This document shows positions 42,883 through 53,847 of a DNA stretch of 64,000 nucleotides, one piece after another. The stretch lies in contig CAXAMN010021396.1 in the NCBI GenBank assembly GCA_963970005.1, forward strand, positions 1,065,587 to 1,129,586, given 5' to 3'. How positions within the stretch are numbered: position 1 is the stretch's first letter; every line of letters begins with the position of its first letter. This DNA comes from Durusdinium trenchii. Lineage: Eukaryota > Sar > Dinophyceae > Suessiales > Symbiodiniaceae. A program made the translations under genes and the position numbers. Under the pieces are notes generated by a model. That model was not told the DNA's origin. It was given only the letters and a program-made list of their open reading frames with translations, and made no database searches.

Positions 42883-44310
42883 ACGGCAAGAAAGACTGCT
42901 GCCAAGAGCAAAGGTGCTCCAAGTGTTCCACCGTCAAGGTCGCCAAAGGTAAAGACAAAGTCCAAGTTGATGTCGAGCTCACCAAAGGCACCTCCAAAGC
43001 CAAAGGCGGCGATTAAGACACCACCAAGAACAAGAGCAGCTACCACTGTTTCAAGACCCAACGGGCAACACGATTTGACGCAGTCAGCGAAAAAAAGCCA
43101 GCAGCCGCAGCAGCCGACTGGACAGCCTGTACAGGCTGGTCAGGCTGTTGAACATGAGACTCTGACTCAGACTCATGCTGATGCTGACACTGCAGACCAC
43201 CGACATGAGCCGGAGGTTGAGGGCAGTTTGCTTGCTTCCCAGGAACTGAACTCGAATGTCAATGCGGATGCAGCAGAGGCTGCAGAAAGTCTTGCTTCTG
43301 AGGCAGAGCAACCGCAGGTGGAACAATGCACACATGTTCCTGAGGAGGAAGCTGAGGAATCCAAAGTCAATGAGGCTGCAGAGAGTTCTGGTTGCGATGC
43401 CAAGGCAGCAGACGCAGGGGTGCTGCCGGCTGATGGCGATGGTCGCCATGGTGTTCTTGCTCCTGAGACTCCTGAGCGTTCAGAATCGAATGTCAATGTG
43501 GAGGCCGAGCTCAAGTCCAGTGGCAGCAACAGCGGCACTGCTGCTGTGACCGGTGTGGAGATGTCACAACTGCCACAACCACATGAGCATGAGTCACCAT
43601 CGAAACGACAAAAGATTGACGCAACTGCAACGGTGCCCAGCCCTCCTCAAAAGTCTCAGACTCAGACTTCTCAGGCTCAACAGTCCTCTGAGTCCTCTGA
43701 CTTTGTGGAGGTAACGCCGGCAACAGCGGCAACACCGGCAACACCCTTTGACCTTTCAGTGCTGGGGACAGAAGAAGAAGTCAGAGTGGCAGTAGACTTG
43801 TTGGGCCAGACCGCTGGGACGTCTAGATTGGGAAAGTTGCAAAGGCTATTCAATTGGCCATCCTTTGTGGCTGATGTGATGAAACGGATCTGGAACAAAC
43901 TGCCAGCTTCAGATTCAGCCTCAACAATATCACTGGGCCGCAACATGACTTTGAAGCAGGCCACTGACATCAACGCTGAAGCAACCGCACATTTGGAGTG
44001 CACACTGGGGGGTGGAGCCAAGCATCTTAGTGATGATGACAGAAACAGGTTGTCCCGTTTGCAAGAGAAGATTGCAAGCACTACCATGTCTTCTGCGTAC
44101 TCCGGAGTGGACACCCCAGCCACTGCATTATCTCAGCTGTTGTGGTCGGTTTGCCAGGAACTTGACCTTGACCCAAGTGATGCTCATTGTGGACATCAGA
44201 AAAACATGTTTGCTGTGGAAGTTCTTGAGAAATGCCAATATGAACTTCAACAGCACCCACATGGACCTCTACATTGCTTCAAGAATGTCTTGGACTTTTT
44301 TCAGCCCGTG
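42883..44310 (+). CDS. C5 DNA methyltransferase, N-terminal and motif I exon
   Basis: The N-terminal 280 residues (from about 42883) are low-complexity Ala/Pro/Ser/Gln/Glu with basic patches. The catalytic domain begins around 44050: TMSSAYSGVDTPATALSQLLW (44083-44140) is motif I, the SAM-binding F-SG-G-D/E loop in the form used by dinoflagellate-type enzymes. It is followed by AHCGHQKNMFAVEVLEKCQ (motif II/III region, acidic residue after the strand) and LQQHPHGPLHCFKNVLDFF. The next part switches frame, so a short intron lies about 44310-44360. Confidence 0.75.
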
Positions 44311-44354
44311 GTCAGAGACCGCCTTGATACTGCTAGTGCAGAACAGGATTCATA

Positions 44355-44434
44355 CGCATCTAGTGGAAATTGTGAAGCAAGGCAACTCATGCAAGCGCTC
44401 TGCCTTCTGTCTAGTGCATGGACAAGACTGTGAG
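44355..44434 (+). CDS. C5 DNA methyltransferase, small exon
   Basis: Frame HTHLVEIVKQGNSCKRSAFC then LVHGQDCE, ending GAG|GTGGGG (donor at 44435). Joined to the next exon in phase 0 it gives QDCEAEEADLHVAGTACTDFS, with C-x2-H-x3-C just before the catalytic loop. The start is uncertain. Confidence 0.6.
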
Positions 44435-44694
44435 GTGGGGACTGGTGTGTGTGTGTGTGGGCTGGATGGACCCTGCTCACTACTACATAAGAGGGAGGTG
44501 AAAGACTGGAGAGACATTACGTTCCGACTGATGGTCCTGTCAGAGTGTCCTGTCATGTGATATAAGTCTTTTGATTGTTTTGCTCAGTAGGAAATGGTGT
44601 ACATATTGATAGATAGTCATTGCAATCATCAATCGCCAATCACCATCACCGCCGCCACCCCATTCCACACAACCAAGATTCCATCGCGCGCTAG

Positions 44695-45050
44695 GCAGAG
44701 GAAGCAGATCTTCATGTGGCAGGGACCGCATGCACTGACTTCAGCCCGCGCGGCCTCAGAAACCACGAGAACGGGAAGACATACACTGCGTTCTTAGCAT
44801 GGTGCGCCCATCGTCTACTACTGCAAGAACGGGTCATAATCCATGAGAACGTGAAAGAATTTGATCCCTCACACCTGCTGATGCTTTTGGGTGGTCTTTA
44901 CCATGTGGAGAGTTATCTACTAGATCCTTTCTACAACGGCTGGCCGGTTCATCGAGTGAGACGATACACCATCCTGCGCCATCGGTACAAGACTAAAGCA
45001 TTTATCAGCCCATGGACTCTCAGCTCTCAGCCTAATGGAACTTATGTACT
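44695..45050 (+). CDS. C5 DNA methyltransferase, catalytic exon (motifs IV-VIII)
   Basis: Acceptor GCTAG|GCAGAG at 44693-44694. Reads AEEADLHVAGTACTDFSPRG: motif IV with the catalytic Cys at 44731-44733 in an A-C context where most enzymes have P-C. Then RVIIHENVKEF (motif VI ENV), YNGWPVHRVRRYTILRHR (motif VIII). The enzyme would methylate cytosine C5 in DNA in the nucleus. The 3' end is approximate, with a stop at 45118 in frame beyond the likely donor. Confidence 0.85.
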
Positions 45051-45149
45051 GCCTTTGAATCAAGTGATACCGATCTGTCTGTGTGGGACCATTGATTATC
45101 ATGTGTTGTTATACAAGTAGTGAATGCGATTGCTGACTGACATGGCGCT

Positions 45150-45560
45150 GCCAAGGAACATCTTTGGTCGTCTTTTTTCTGCGCCCCAACTTCTTCAATG
45201 CGATGGTGAGGGTCTGCCGCCGCTGCCTGACTTTGATGTCTTCTTTTCCAGTCAGCACCATGACTTGTTTGAAGAAATCAAGTGGGCGTCAGGCAGACCT
45301 GAATCTGAAGCTCAGGGAGTTTGTGCCTTTAAAGACTTGGAGACTTTCACTCATGCACTTTCATCAAACCCCGAGAAAGTCTTGGAGGAATTCTACAGAG
45401 TCTTGACTACGAGTGAGAAGAATGCTTTGCGCGACATGAAGACAACTGAGAAAGCTGGTTGTGTCTATCAGTTGAACCAGACACCCGGCTTCAGTGATTC
45501 CGTTGGCGATTCAAACAGTCTGGGAACCATTGTTCGCAATGCAGGAGTCTTGTGGCCCTT
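45150..45560 (+). CDS. C5 DNA methyltransferase, target-recognition exon
   Basis: ALPRNIFGRLFSAPQLLQCD, a helical insert (EEIKWASGRPESEAQ, VLEEFYRVL), then CVYQLNQTPGFSDSVGDSNSLGTIVRNAGVLW. The YQLNQ...TIVRNAGVLW end is the lead-in to motif IX. Boundaries approximate. Confidence 0.7.
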
Positions 45561-45776
45561 TGGCTTTGACTTAGAGCCAATTTTATTTTTATTGCACCGT
45601 GGTGACCATGACCATGACTATGACTATGACCGGACCTACTGGCTGACTTTAGGCTCTTTAGGCCTTTAGGCTTTAGGATTCAGGCCGGTCAACGTGACAG
45701 TCAACAGTCTGAGTCAACAGTCAACTTAAAACAACACTTTCATCAATCGTAGTCTTCTGCATGCTTTGCTTATAAG

Positions 45777-46092
45777 GTCGGATCGGCACAAGCGGTTCAT
45801 GACCAGCACGGAAGCGGCATTTGCTCAAGGCTTTCCAGCATATGCTGGCTTGACTGGCGGTGTGCCTTTGTGTAGCTTTGCTGCCAAGGGCAGGATGTTT
45901 GTAGGGTGTGAACGAACAAGCCGCATGCAACAAATGGGCAACGCGATGCATGTCCAATCAGTTGCCATTGCGATCTTGTTTTCGATCACCCAAATAGAAA
46001 GTGAGGAGGCACAAAGTGGGGCCATGAGCTGTTTGCTTTCTAGGGTGGCACGGCGTGTTCGCATTCATTGCCCTGCCTCAGGTGGGGCATGA
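45777..46092 (+). CDS. C5 DNA methyltransferase, last exon (motifs IX-X)
   Basis: After ATAAG|GTCGG, reads DRHKRFMTSTEAAFAQGFPAY (motif IX, R-x(M/L)T-x-E-x4-QGFP) and SRMQQMGNAMHVQSVAIAIL (motif X, Q-x-GNAM-V). Stop at 46090-46092. With motif I and IV exons this gives a complete set of methyltransferase motifs on one strand within 3.2 kb. Confidence 0.8.
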
Positions 46093-47614
46093 GATGAATG
46101 TGCTTTGTGTCAGACTGATGCTGAGCAGCGAATCAAGCATTGAACAGCGGGCTGTGTGCTGCCGGCGTTGCTTTGTAATGGATCTGCAGGCAGGCTGTGC
46201 CGGCTGTGGCTGTGAGGCTGTGGTTTGCCTCACGCCGCTGCTGGGTTAGTTCTCAGGATTCCGGATAGTTTTGTTGTCCTAGTTGTTGACAGTGTTCCAG
46301 TGATTTCAACACTACTGTTTCACTGCTTGCTTCAACAGTCAGGGGGACCGGCAGCTGAGAATATGAAGTGAACAGCCTGTAAGCCTGTAGTCTGTAGCGC
46401 AGCGCTTGCGCTTGTTTGTTTGGCTTGTGTGACTTGTATGCTGGGCAAGCATCCTGTTCATACGTGCTCTCCCTTTGCTTGGCATTATCATGATCATAAT
46501 GGTGCAATGGTTCAGTGTACAGTGCACAGTGCACATGGTACTCCAAATGTTGTTTCTTTCAAAGTTTTCGCTTACTTGTTACTTGTTGCTTTTTACTGTG
46601 CTATGTGTCGATGACATCGAACAAAACTCAAAGACTGAGAAAGTAATTGTTTGTATTCGGAGGTCACCAAGTGCAACATTAACATCCAATCAACATCAGT
46701 CGAAGCAGTCGGCCTGAACGGAGTCGATCGAATTCGCAAAGGAGTTGTGACCACTGGACAGGCTTCCATAGCCTTGGCCTTGGATCATATCGTATCGAAT
46801 GCATGTATTTTTGGGTAGGAGGAGATGACCGCGACCGTGACAAGACAAGTGTAAGAGTGGCCAAAATAGATTGAAGCTCGCAATGATTATTCATTGCTTT
46901 TCTAATTCGATGAATCGATTCAGTGCCAGCGCTACCCACCTACTCACTGACTGACTCACTGACTCACTCACTCACTCTCTTCATGGATGGAAAGTTGAAT
47001 GATCGAAGTGCACATGCCTATCTCAGCCTATCTCATGAGCTGGCTGTTGGGCCCGGCTGTGATTCAAACCAGTCAGTCCTTAGTCCAGCACTCTAGTCGA
47101 GTCCAGTGTCCTGTGATCGGGCCACGTTGGCTCAATACATTCCGCCCAGCTTCGTTTGGAGCGATTGCACCGTGCGATTTCACTGCGCTGATCTTCGTGA
47201 TCTTGTTCTTGGTCTTGGAATCCTTGGAACCGCTAGCTCCTCAGTCCGTGCAGAAGGAACATTGAACTAACTATATAAGTAAGGAAAGGAGTCAATGAGT
47301 CAAGGAGTCAAGGATAAGTAAGGTAGTAATAAGGAAAGAGGCAAGCATTCAAGCATTCTTTGAACGTCTTTAAGCACATGCATGAGTGGGCAAGCTGCAG
47401 TATATAGTCAGGCTGAGGCTGAGTCAGGCTGTTCTGGAACGACTCATGTTTGTTTTTCAGGGATTCATGAACTTCATGAACTCATGGCCGGTGTAATAAG
47501 CAAATCCTAATCTATATATAAATATATTACATAGCACATACGGCGCATACTTTACATACCCTCTTGCTTATGTGGCAATTTCAACGTTGAGTCGAGTCAA
47601 GGTCTTTGGCAGCC
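46093..47614. other. Spacer between methyltransferase and gene C
   Basis: Short repeats: GTGCA words (46505-46540), CACTGACTCA words (46940-46985), AAGTAAGGA words (47275-47340) and an AT-rich stretch (47500-47535). No coding signal. Confidence 0.4.
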
Positions 47615-47778
47615 ATGTCCAAGAAGACCGCACCAGGCCCAGGCCTAGAGGCTGCTCAGGAGATGCTCTATGGGAACCGCTCTTTGGAGGAGCGGTTTGG
47701 CAAGCTTTCCGGGCGATCCTTACAAGACCAGATCTTCACCACATACGAGGCAGGGCATGGGCCTGGGCCTGGCCGCTG
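47615..47778 (+). CDS. Gene C exon 1, unknown protein
   Basis: AGCCATG start; MSKKTAPGPGLEAAQEMLYGN onward, ending at a GTATGAG donor (47779). About 55 codons, helical (SLEERFGKLSGRSLQDQIF). Looks like the first exon of the gene that follows. Confidence 0.45.
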
Positions 47779-47969
47779 GTATGAGTCACAGTCACAGTAC
47801 TTATTCACTAATCGATTCAATTAGTCAACACAGCGTTGCAAAGTTACAACTGCAACTTGTATATGATGTTGTTTATGTTAATAGGTTAGTTAATAGGATT
47901 TGCCCAGCTATGAATTCTGACTTTCTTCCCATGTTCTGCCCACGTCAGTGATTTCATGATTCCATCCAG

Positions 47970-48179
47970 TGCAAGTTGCTGCCACCACGTGATGGTCAGG
48001 TCGAAGCTGGCCGAACAGTTCCTTGGTTTGGGCCAGGCGACACCATCAACATTGCGAGACACCCGGTCAACTCGAGGAAGCAAGACTCAATTCGACTGCG
48101 GTACAAGAGGGGGATCTTGAAGCATGGCATTATGCTTGGAACCCGTGGGGAGCCATGGTTGGTTGAGTGCCTTGCTTGA
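47970..48179 (+). CDS. Gene C exon 2
   Basis: CKLLPPRDGQVEAGRTVPWFGPGDTINIARHPVNS, then RLRYKRGILKHGIMLGTRGEPWLV. Basic, probably a small beta domain. Not recognised. Confidence 0.4.
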   Translation, partial: CKLLPPRDGQVEAGRTVPWFGPGDTINIARHPVNSRKQDSIRLRYKRGILKHGIMLGTRGEPWLVECLA

Positions 48180-48299
48180 ACTCACTGCAGAAACCGGCCA
48201 GTCAAAGATTGCGCAAACAAACACGCAAACGCAACACATATTGCAGAGAGGAGAAATGATAGAGTTTTTCTTGCTTGGTATAGTTGTTAGTTAGGTTTT

Positions 48300-48440
48300 T
48301 GTTGGGCCAGCATTGGGATTGCATTCCTGCCAAGACTCTTCAATTGACCCGAATCTTCAATTCTTCGAGGCCGGCTCCAGGGCAATCAGGGCCATACTTG
48401 GCAATCAGCTATGGAACATTGAAGCTTGGTTCATTCTGCC
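48300..48440 (+). CDS. Gene C exon 3
   Basis: GPALGLHSCQDSSIDPNLQFFEAGSRAIRAILGNQLWNIEAW in the 48313 frame. Short, no domain; boundaries approximate. Confidence 0.3.
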
Positions 48441-48590
48441 GCAGTCTCTGCGCTATCCATTTATCCCTATCTTTAAGTTCCAGTTGCAGTCCCTTTGGGG
48501 TGCCTTGCGGCCTTGCGGTCATATGAGAATATGAGAATCAATACAATACTCAACTTTTCATTATTCACCTTCCAAACTGCTTCTCTCTAA

Positions 48591-48747
48591 GGAGCGAAGC
48601 TTTCTATGATGCGCACGCAGAGGCACCAACTAACTCACAGGTTGTGGCTTCAAAGAAAGCCGGGTTTCGCAATGTTCGAGTGTTATCGAATCGAACACCA
48701 GACGACGTTCTGACGCTGCTAGGCATGCACTTCCTTCACAAGGCCTA
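48591..48747 (+). CDS. Gene C exon 4
   Basis: After CTAAG|GAGC: SEAFYDAHAEAPTNSQVVASKKAG, then VRVLSNRTPDDVLTLLGMHFLHKA. The frame has no Met at its start and is best explained as an internal exon. Confidence 0.4.
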
Positions 48748-48954
48748 ACCGATCTAATCTTGCTGTATATGAATACGGGATTTCTCTGATTCTGATTCAG
48801 AAAGTTTCTGATCGACTGAAACTTGAGCCTTTAAACATTGCATGCGCTTGTCGGTCGGTTCGTGTGTATTTTGTCAGAATAAGAACTTTGAACACTATAC
48901 TACAAAGATATTGTATGGCTGCCACAAACACAGACACAAACACACAATACTTAA

Positions 48955-49080
48955 TTCTTCTTCGCGCAAACTGTGGCACGCCAAGGTTCCTAGCCGACCT
49001 GGCAAATCAATTCCATGGAGGTGGCAAGATTTCATTCTTGGAGCTGGTGTCTGGCGTTCAATCAGTGGAAGATGCCACTC
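48955..49080 (+). CDS. Gene C exon 5
   Basis: LLRANCGTPRFLADLANQFHGGGKISFLELVSG then VQSVEDATQL. Helical and conserved-looking. Function unknown. Confidence 0.4.
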
Positions 49081-49324
49081 AGTTGCCAGTTAACATCCTC
49101 ATCCTAGAATCCTAGATTGTCTCATGTCATTCATTTCCCATGGTAGTCGTATGTGCCGCATATGACGTATGAGAACAAGAAGCAAAATAACAAGAGAACC
49201 ACAACACAGTACATAATAGATAGATATTTAGAGTATTTGACAAATACTCTAAATACTGAATATATATATATATATCATTCAATTGGCACAGTGCAGTGCA
49301 ATCTGTGCAATCCTTTGTTCTGTG

Positions 49325-49463
49325 CTTGTGTGACAAGGCCTGGCAGGCTTACATGGACCGCAAGGGCATGACCAATCGAAATGTCGACATTCGGAGTGAG
49401 TTCCAAGCTTGGCTTGCAGGGAGCCAGTTCAAGGACAGACTAACTGTTTGGGTTTTCAAGACC
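49325..49463 (+). CDS. Gene C exon 6
   Basis: DKAWQAYMDRKGMTNRNVDIRSEFQAWLAGSQFKDRL. Continues the helical character of exon 5, in the same strand. Confidence 0.4.
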
Positions 49464-49715
49464 ATATGCCATATGACTCATATGACTCATATGACTATGG
49501 GGACTATGGGGACTGACAGGCTGACTCACACAGACTGACTGATTATGATTATGTACAGAAATGTGAATGTGCTTAGCCTGGCCTTCATCCTGCTGTTCTT
49601 ACTTCTTAGTTCTTGTTCTTGGTCCAGTGATGAGCGCGGCGATGATATGATATGATTGATAGACAAATGGACTCGACAACGCATCAATCAATGCATCTCA
49701 CTCACTTGTTGCTAG

Positions 49716-49990
49716 GAGAAGTACACAGCCGACAACTACAAAACAGCAAAGGCCTTGAAGAACAAGTTGAAAGCTTTCAGAATCTTCGATGAGTGGTGCG
49801 AATTTTTTGGAAAGGAAGCTGATTTTCTGTCTTCTGACATGGCCTCTGCAGAGATGCCTATTCGCAACATCAATGCATTCGGCTCTTGCTTAGAGAACTT
49901 TGCTGGTGGTAATCATGCGGAAGACCTTGGCTACGTTTTGATGGAGATATCCAAGCTGTGCGTGCCAGCCTCAGCTGCCAGCTGCGTTAA
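49716..49990 (+). CDS. Gene C exon 7
   Basis: EKYTADNYKTAKALKNKLKAFRIFDEWCEFFGKEADFLSSDMASAE, then NAFGSCLENFAGGNHAEDLGYVLMEI. Likely helical bundle. The frame runs on past 49990 without coding character. Confidence 0.45.
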
Positions 49991-50169
49991 TAATAATTGT
50001 GGATTTGTACTGTACTTGACTTATGCAACATGTGCTGAAATTATGGATTTGTACTCGAACTTGTACTCAAACTCAAGTTGTCCAGTCGTGCATTGTCATT
50101 TGCCTCAATTTGCGCAACTGCTGCAACCACTGTTTGTTGTTGCTGGGAGGTGCCTCTTCTTCATTTACA

Positions 50170-50805
50170 GGAAGATGATGGTCACACACCACCAATCTCA
50201 GTGTCAAATGCTGCCAGCAAAGCCGGCAAAGCCGATGATGGGTCAACTTCACTTGCTGGGATTACCGCTTGCCCTATGCTCCTTTTCAGCAAAGGTATGG
50301 ACTCCCAGCAAATGTGTCAGGCGCAAGAGAAGTTGGGAGTCATTATGGCTGGTTCCATTTTTGTCAAGAAGGTTGTGAAGGCTGCGTCGGCGGTGACTGC
50401 TCCTGTGGAAGGGCAAGGGACCAAGAGGAAGGCTGCTTCTTTGCCTGACTTTCAGCCCAAGAAAGCGGCAAAAGCCAAAGCAAAGGGCAAGGCCAAAGCG
50501 AAAGCTACGGCAAGGCCTGGGCCTGATAGTGTGGGTGGCGTGGAGACGGCAGAAGACTTGGAAGCAGACATTGTGATGCCTGCAACTGGCGGCCATCGCC
50601 AAAGGAAGTGGCTTGATGATGTTTTGTCTGCCGTGAAGAAAGCATCGGCTTTGCCAGGAGAGAGCGTTAGCGATGGCTTTGAGAGCTACGGTTCCTCGTC
50701 ACGGAGCATCGCCATTGCGCAGGCAATCCAGGTTTCATTGCGGTTTGCTTTCACTGGTGGCATCCAGCTCAATGGCAAGTACCAGAAAGATTGGAGCAAG
50801 GCTTG
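50170..50805 (+). CDS. Gene C exon 8 with Lys/Ala-rich tract
   Basis: Opens after CAG|GAAGATG: EDDGHTPPISVSNAASKAGK. A strongly basic tract (KKAAKAKAKGKAKAKATA, about 50460-50515) suggests nuclear localisation or nucleic-acid binding, followed by EDLEADIVMPATGGHRQRKW and a helical C-terminal part. Stop at 50803-50805. Confidence 0.5.
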
Positions 50806-51026
50806 ACTCGAGTCATGTCATGTGGTTTCTGCCCGGTTCAACTTTGATTTGAAACTCAATGTTTTGTCATCAGAATCATCATATGAACATTTGCTAGTTC
50901 GAATCTGTAGTGGTTTTGAATTGCAGTGATGGCAGTGAGAGTGAGGCAGTGAGTGCAATGACAGTGCAGTGTTTGTTTGTATGGAAATTTGAATGCTCCT
51001 GGCTCCTGCTCCAAGCTCCTCCTCCA

Positions 51027-51555
51027 GGTACGGCCCGCAATTCAATCCCTGCTGCGGAAGGCTGTGGGCAGGGGCACCAACGGGATTGACCAAGTCTTCT
51101 CAGACATGATGGTGGGAGCAGCTGAGGAGGAGAAGAAGACCAATGTTGATGGCTCCAACTCCAAGCTTGACCCTGCCTTTGTTCTGAAGTCTCTTCTCAA
51201 GAACGAAGCTGTTGTGCAGGCATGCCAGTCCTGGGTGCAGTTGAACAATTCCAATGAAGTCCAGAACCATCCAGGATTTGGCAAGCTCCTCAAAGAGCTG
51301 ATGACTGGAACTGGGTGCACCTGTGAGGAATGGGATGCGGCCGAATGTCCGCTCCATGATTCCAGCACCACCATTGCTGACTTTGTGTGGGGCGCTTCTG
51401 ATTGCCTCCGCTATTCAGAATGCGTGCCCATCGCGGTGCCTGTGTTGGCCAGCAGCTGCCTCATGAAGGTTGAGTCGGATGTTGCAGCCTATCATGAGAG
51501 ACGGAAGCGTGCATCTGAGGAGCACGAGAAGTTCACTGAGAAGGCAGGGGGGTTA
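51027..51555 (+). CDS. Gene C exon 9
   Basis: VRPAIQSLLRKAVGRGTNGIDQVFSDMM, then DPAFVLKSLLKNEAVVQACQSWVQL, a Cys cluster (GTGCTCEEWDAAECPLH) and VAAYHERRKRASEEHEKF. About 175 residues, mostly helical. Family unknown. Confidence 0.5.
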
Positions 51556-51734
51556 CAAGTGGCTACAAGTCTACAAGCTTGGGTGTGTGTCTGTGCGTGT
51601 GTTTTGTCTTGGACTTTGACTTGGACTGTGTTTTGTTGGTCCAAAGTGCATTCATTCTGCCAGTCTTCCAGTCTTCCAGCTTTTTCCGTTCAAGCTCAGC
51701 TTGAGTCACTGAGTCTGATTCTGATTGTGGTCAG

Positions 51735-52385
51735 GAGCCAGATGCCGTTGCAATTTTGGGCAAACAGGCCAAGTTCATGATGAAGGAGAAGGAGACTGGT
51801 GGATTTGCTCTTTCTGATCCAGTGATGTTGCTGATGGTGACATCCAGGTGCCAATACCTTTTGCAAAGCTTGAAACACTTCATGAAGAAAAAGGATGGCC
51901 TGCTGACCCTCTTAGATGCAAACTCAGCCGCCTTCAAGGATGTGCTGGATTGGCTCACTGCGGATAATGAAGATGCAACGGAGTACTTGATGTCAGCAGA
52001 AGCAGGGTTCCATCTTTCTCCGAGTTCAAGCTTGGCAGTTGATGGGCGCTTCAATGAGTGGCAAGCAGCCTGGGCGAGTTGCCTCTCGCAGGCGACCAGC
52101 AACTATTCCAAAGGAAAGAAGTCAGTCTCAGAGACATTGATGAACGTGAAGTTGATTCCAGACCCCAACAGCATCTTTGGATGTCCTCAAAAGCGCCAGG
52201 CTGGAGACCAGCAACTTGTCAAGGAGGAGGGAACAACAAGCAAAGGAGGAGGAAAGCCTGCAAAGGCCAGCGAGGAGGATGATAATGATGTGCCCTCATT
52301 TGCTGCAATCTATCGGCTGAATGAGATGACCTCAGACTCAACCTCAAATGATTTCCATATCGGCAACGTCTTGCATATCCAAAAG
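51735..52385 (+). CDS. Gene C exon 10
   Basis: EPDAVAILGKQAKFMMKEKETGGFALSDPVMLLMV, then LKHFMKKKDGLLTLLDANSAAFKDVLDWL, WQAAWASCLSQATSNYSKG and an acidic/basic tail. An open frame of about 215 codons; likely one exon of the same protein. Confidence 0.5.
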
Positions 52386-52555
52386 CACATCGAGATGTCT
52401 TTGCTCAGGAAGACTGTGTGCTTAGTTTGCGCACCAGTGCATTTTGTTTTTAGGTTGCTGTTTAGCTTTGGTTGCCTTTGTTGAGCTGAGTGGAAGTTCA
52501 GTGGACAGGTGGACAAGAATGCTGTCAAATTCAAATGATTTGTTTGTTCTGACAC

Positions 52556-52785
52556 AGGCAGGCGGAGAGCTATGCTTTGTCACTCCTGAAGCCGGATGTG
52601 AAGGGGACTCAAGCACTTCTGGATGTCCCTAAGATGGCAGCCCTTTACCATGACAAGGACCAGTGCAACTCGTTCATGAGCAAGGTCGATGACCCAGAGA
52701 AGTTCCTTCGTTTCTACGTATGTGGCACGGTGACCACAGAAGCTTCGTGGAAAAACTTGAAGGCTCTGGCAGCACTGGTTGTTCA
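52556..52785 (+). CDS. Gene C exon 11
   Basis: AESYALSLLKPDVKGTQALLDVPKMAALYHDKDQCNSFMSKVDD, then KFLRFYVCGTVTTEASWKNLKALAALVV. The real frame starts before the first Met, consistent with an internal exon after an ACAG|GCAG acceptor. Confidence 0.45.
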
Positions 52786-52948
52786 AAAAACATGTTTGTG
52801 TATATAGTCAGTCAGTCTCATACATAGTGCCTGGGCCTGTTTGTAGTGTAATGCAATAGTGATAGTGCAGTGCAATACGGCCAACACCCAACGCTGCCAC
52901 GGTTGTCTTCACTGTGAACACTGAACACAGCTTGCGACTGCGACCACA

Positions 52949-53190
52949 GGTGGCAAAGGCAACCTGGGAGAACGGTATGGAGATTACGTACTACCTTCAT
53001 GGTGAGCAGTCCAACAAGCAGACGCACCTGATGCCGCATCCATGGTGGATGATGAAAGGGGGCTTTGAGGCGAGCAAGGCTTGCTGCGTGACCACAGTGG
53101 AAAGTGTGATCGAGTCATTCACGGATTTGCTACTCGGATTGAAGTTGATCACAGTGCTGTCATACAGCACTGCAAGTATTTCAAAGATAG
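52949..53190 (+). CDS. Gene C exon 12
   Basis: VAKATWENGMEITYYLHGEQSNKQTHLMPHPWWMMKGGFEASKACC, then VESVIESFTDLLLGLKLI. Opens after ACCACAG|GTGGC (AG|G). Confidence 0.45.
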
Positions 53191-53577
53191 ATAATTAAAA
53201 GATTCAAGACTCGACGTGTTCTTATTGACTCACCTGTGCGTGTGCGATCAATTAATGAATAAACAATGTGTGACAATGTGTACTAGACTAGTACTAGACT
53301 AGTGAAGTGAAGTGAACTAGTTGAACTTGTGAAAACTACCCAGGCAGAAGAAACCAGTATCCGTCCAGCTTGACTACATTGTGGGCACATTGCGCAGTGA
53401 GGCAATGGCAGCGCTTTTTCACTGCACTGCACTGCTCAGTCTGCTTGTTATGTTTTTGAATCATTAGAATCATTATATAGACTTGTTGGTTGTGTATGGA
53501 TGGAGTCATGAGCCATGAGCTATGAGGCTATGAAGTCATGGAGTCATTGCGGCATTGAGTCATCAAACTGATTTGCA

Positions 53578-53847
53578 GGCCATCAACGCACTGCTTCACA
53601 AAGCCTCTGAATCTTCTTCGCCGGCGCCAGTGATTTGCACCAGGACAAATAGTCCGCAAGAGGGAGACAAGAAGACCAAGACGAAAAGCTCTGGCTCCTC
53701 CCTGTCGTTTTGGCCACCTCTGGGAGGTGGCGCCCTTGCTCCGGGTAAGTCGAAGTCAACCTCTGTGGAAGCGAAAAGTGAGGAGGTGACATCACTGCTC
53801 GGGTTTTCAAACACTGCCCCAGCCCACGCCAAACACTTGGTTCGCTG
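53578..53847 (+). CDS. Gene C last exon (putative)
   Basis: After TTTGCAG|GCC: AINALLHKASESSSPAPVI, then a basic linker (GDKKTKTKSSGS) and SLLGFSNTAPAHAKHLVR to a stop at 53845-53847. Ser/Lys-rich C-terminus. Confidence 0.4.
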
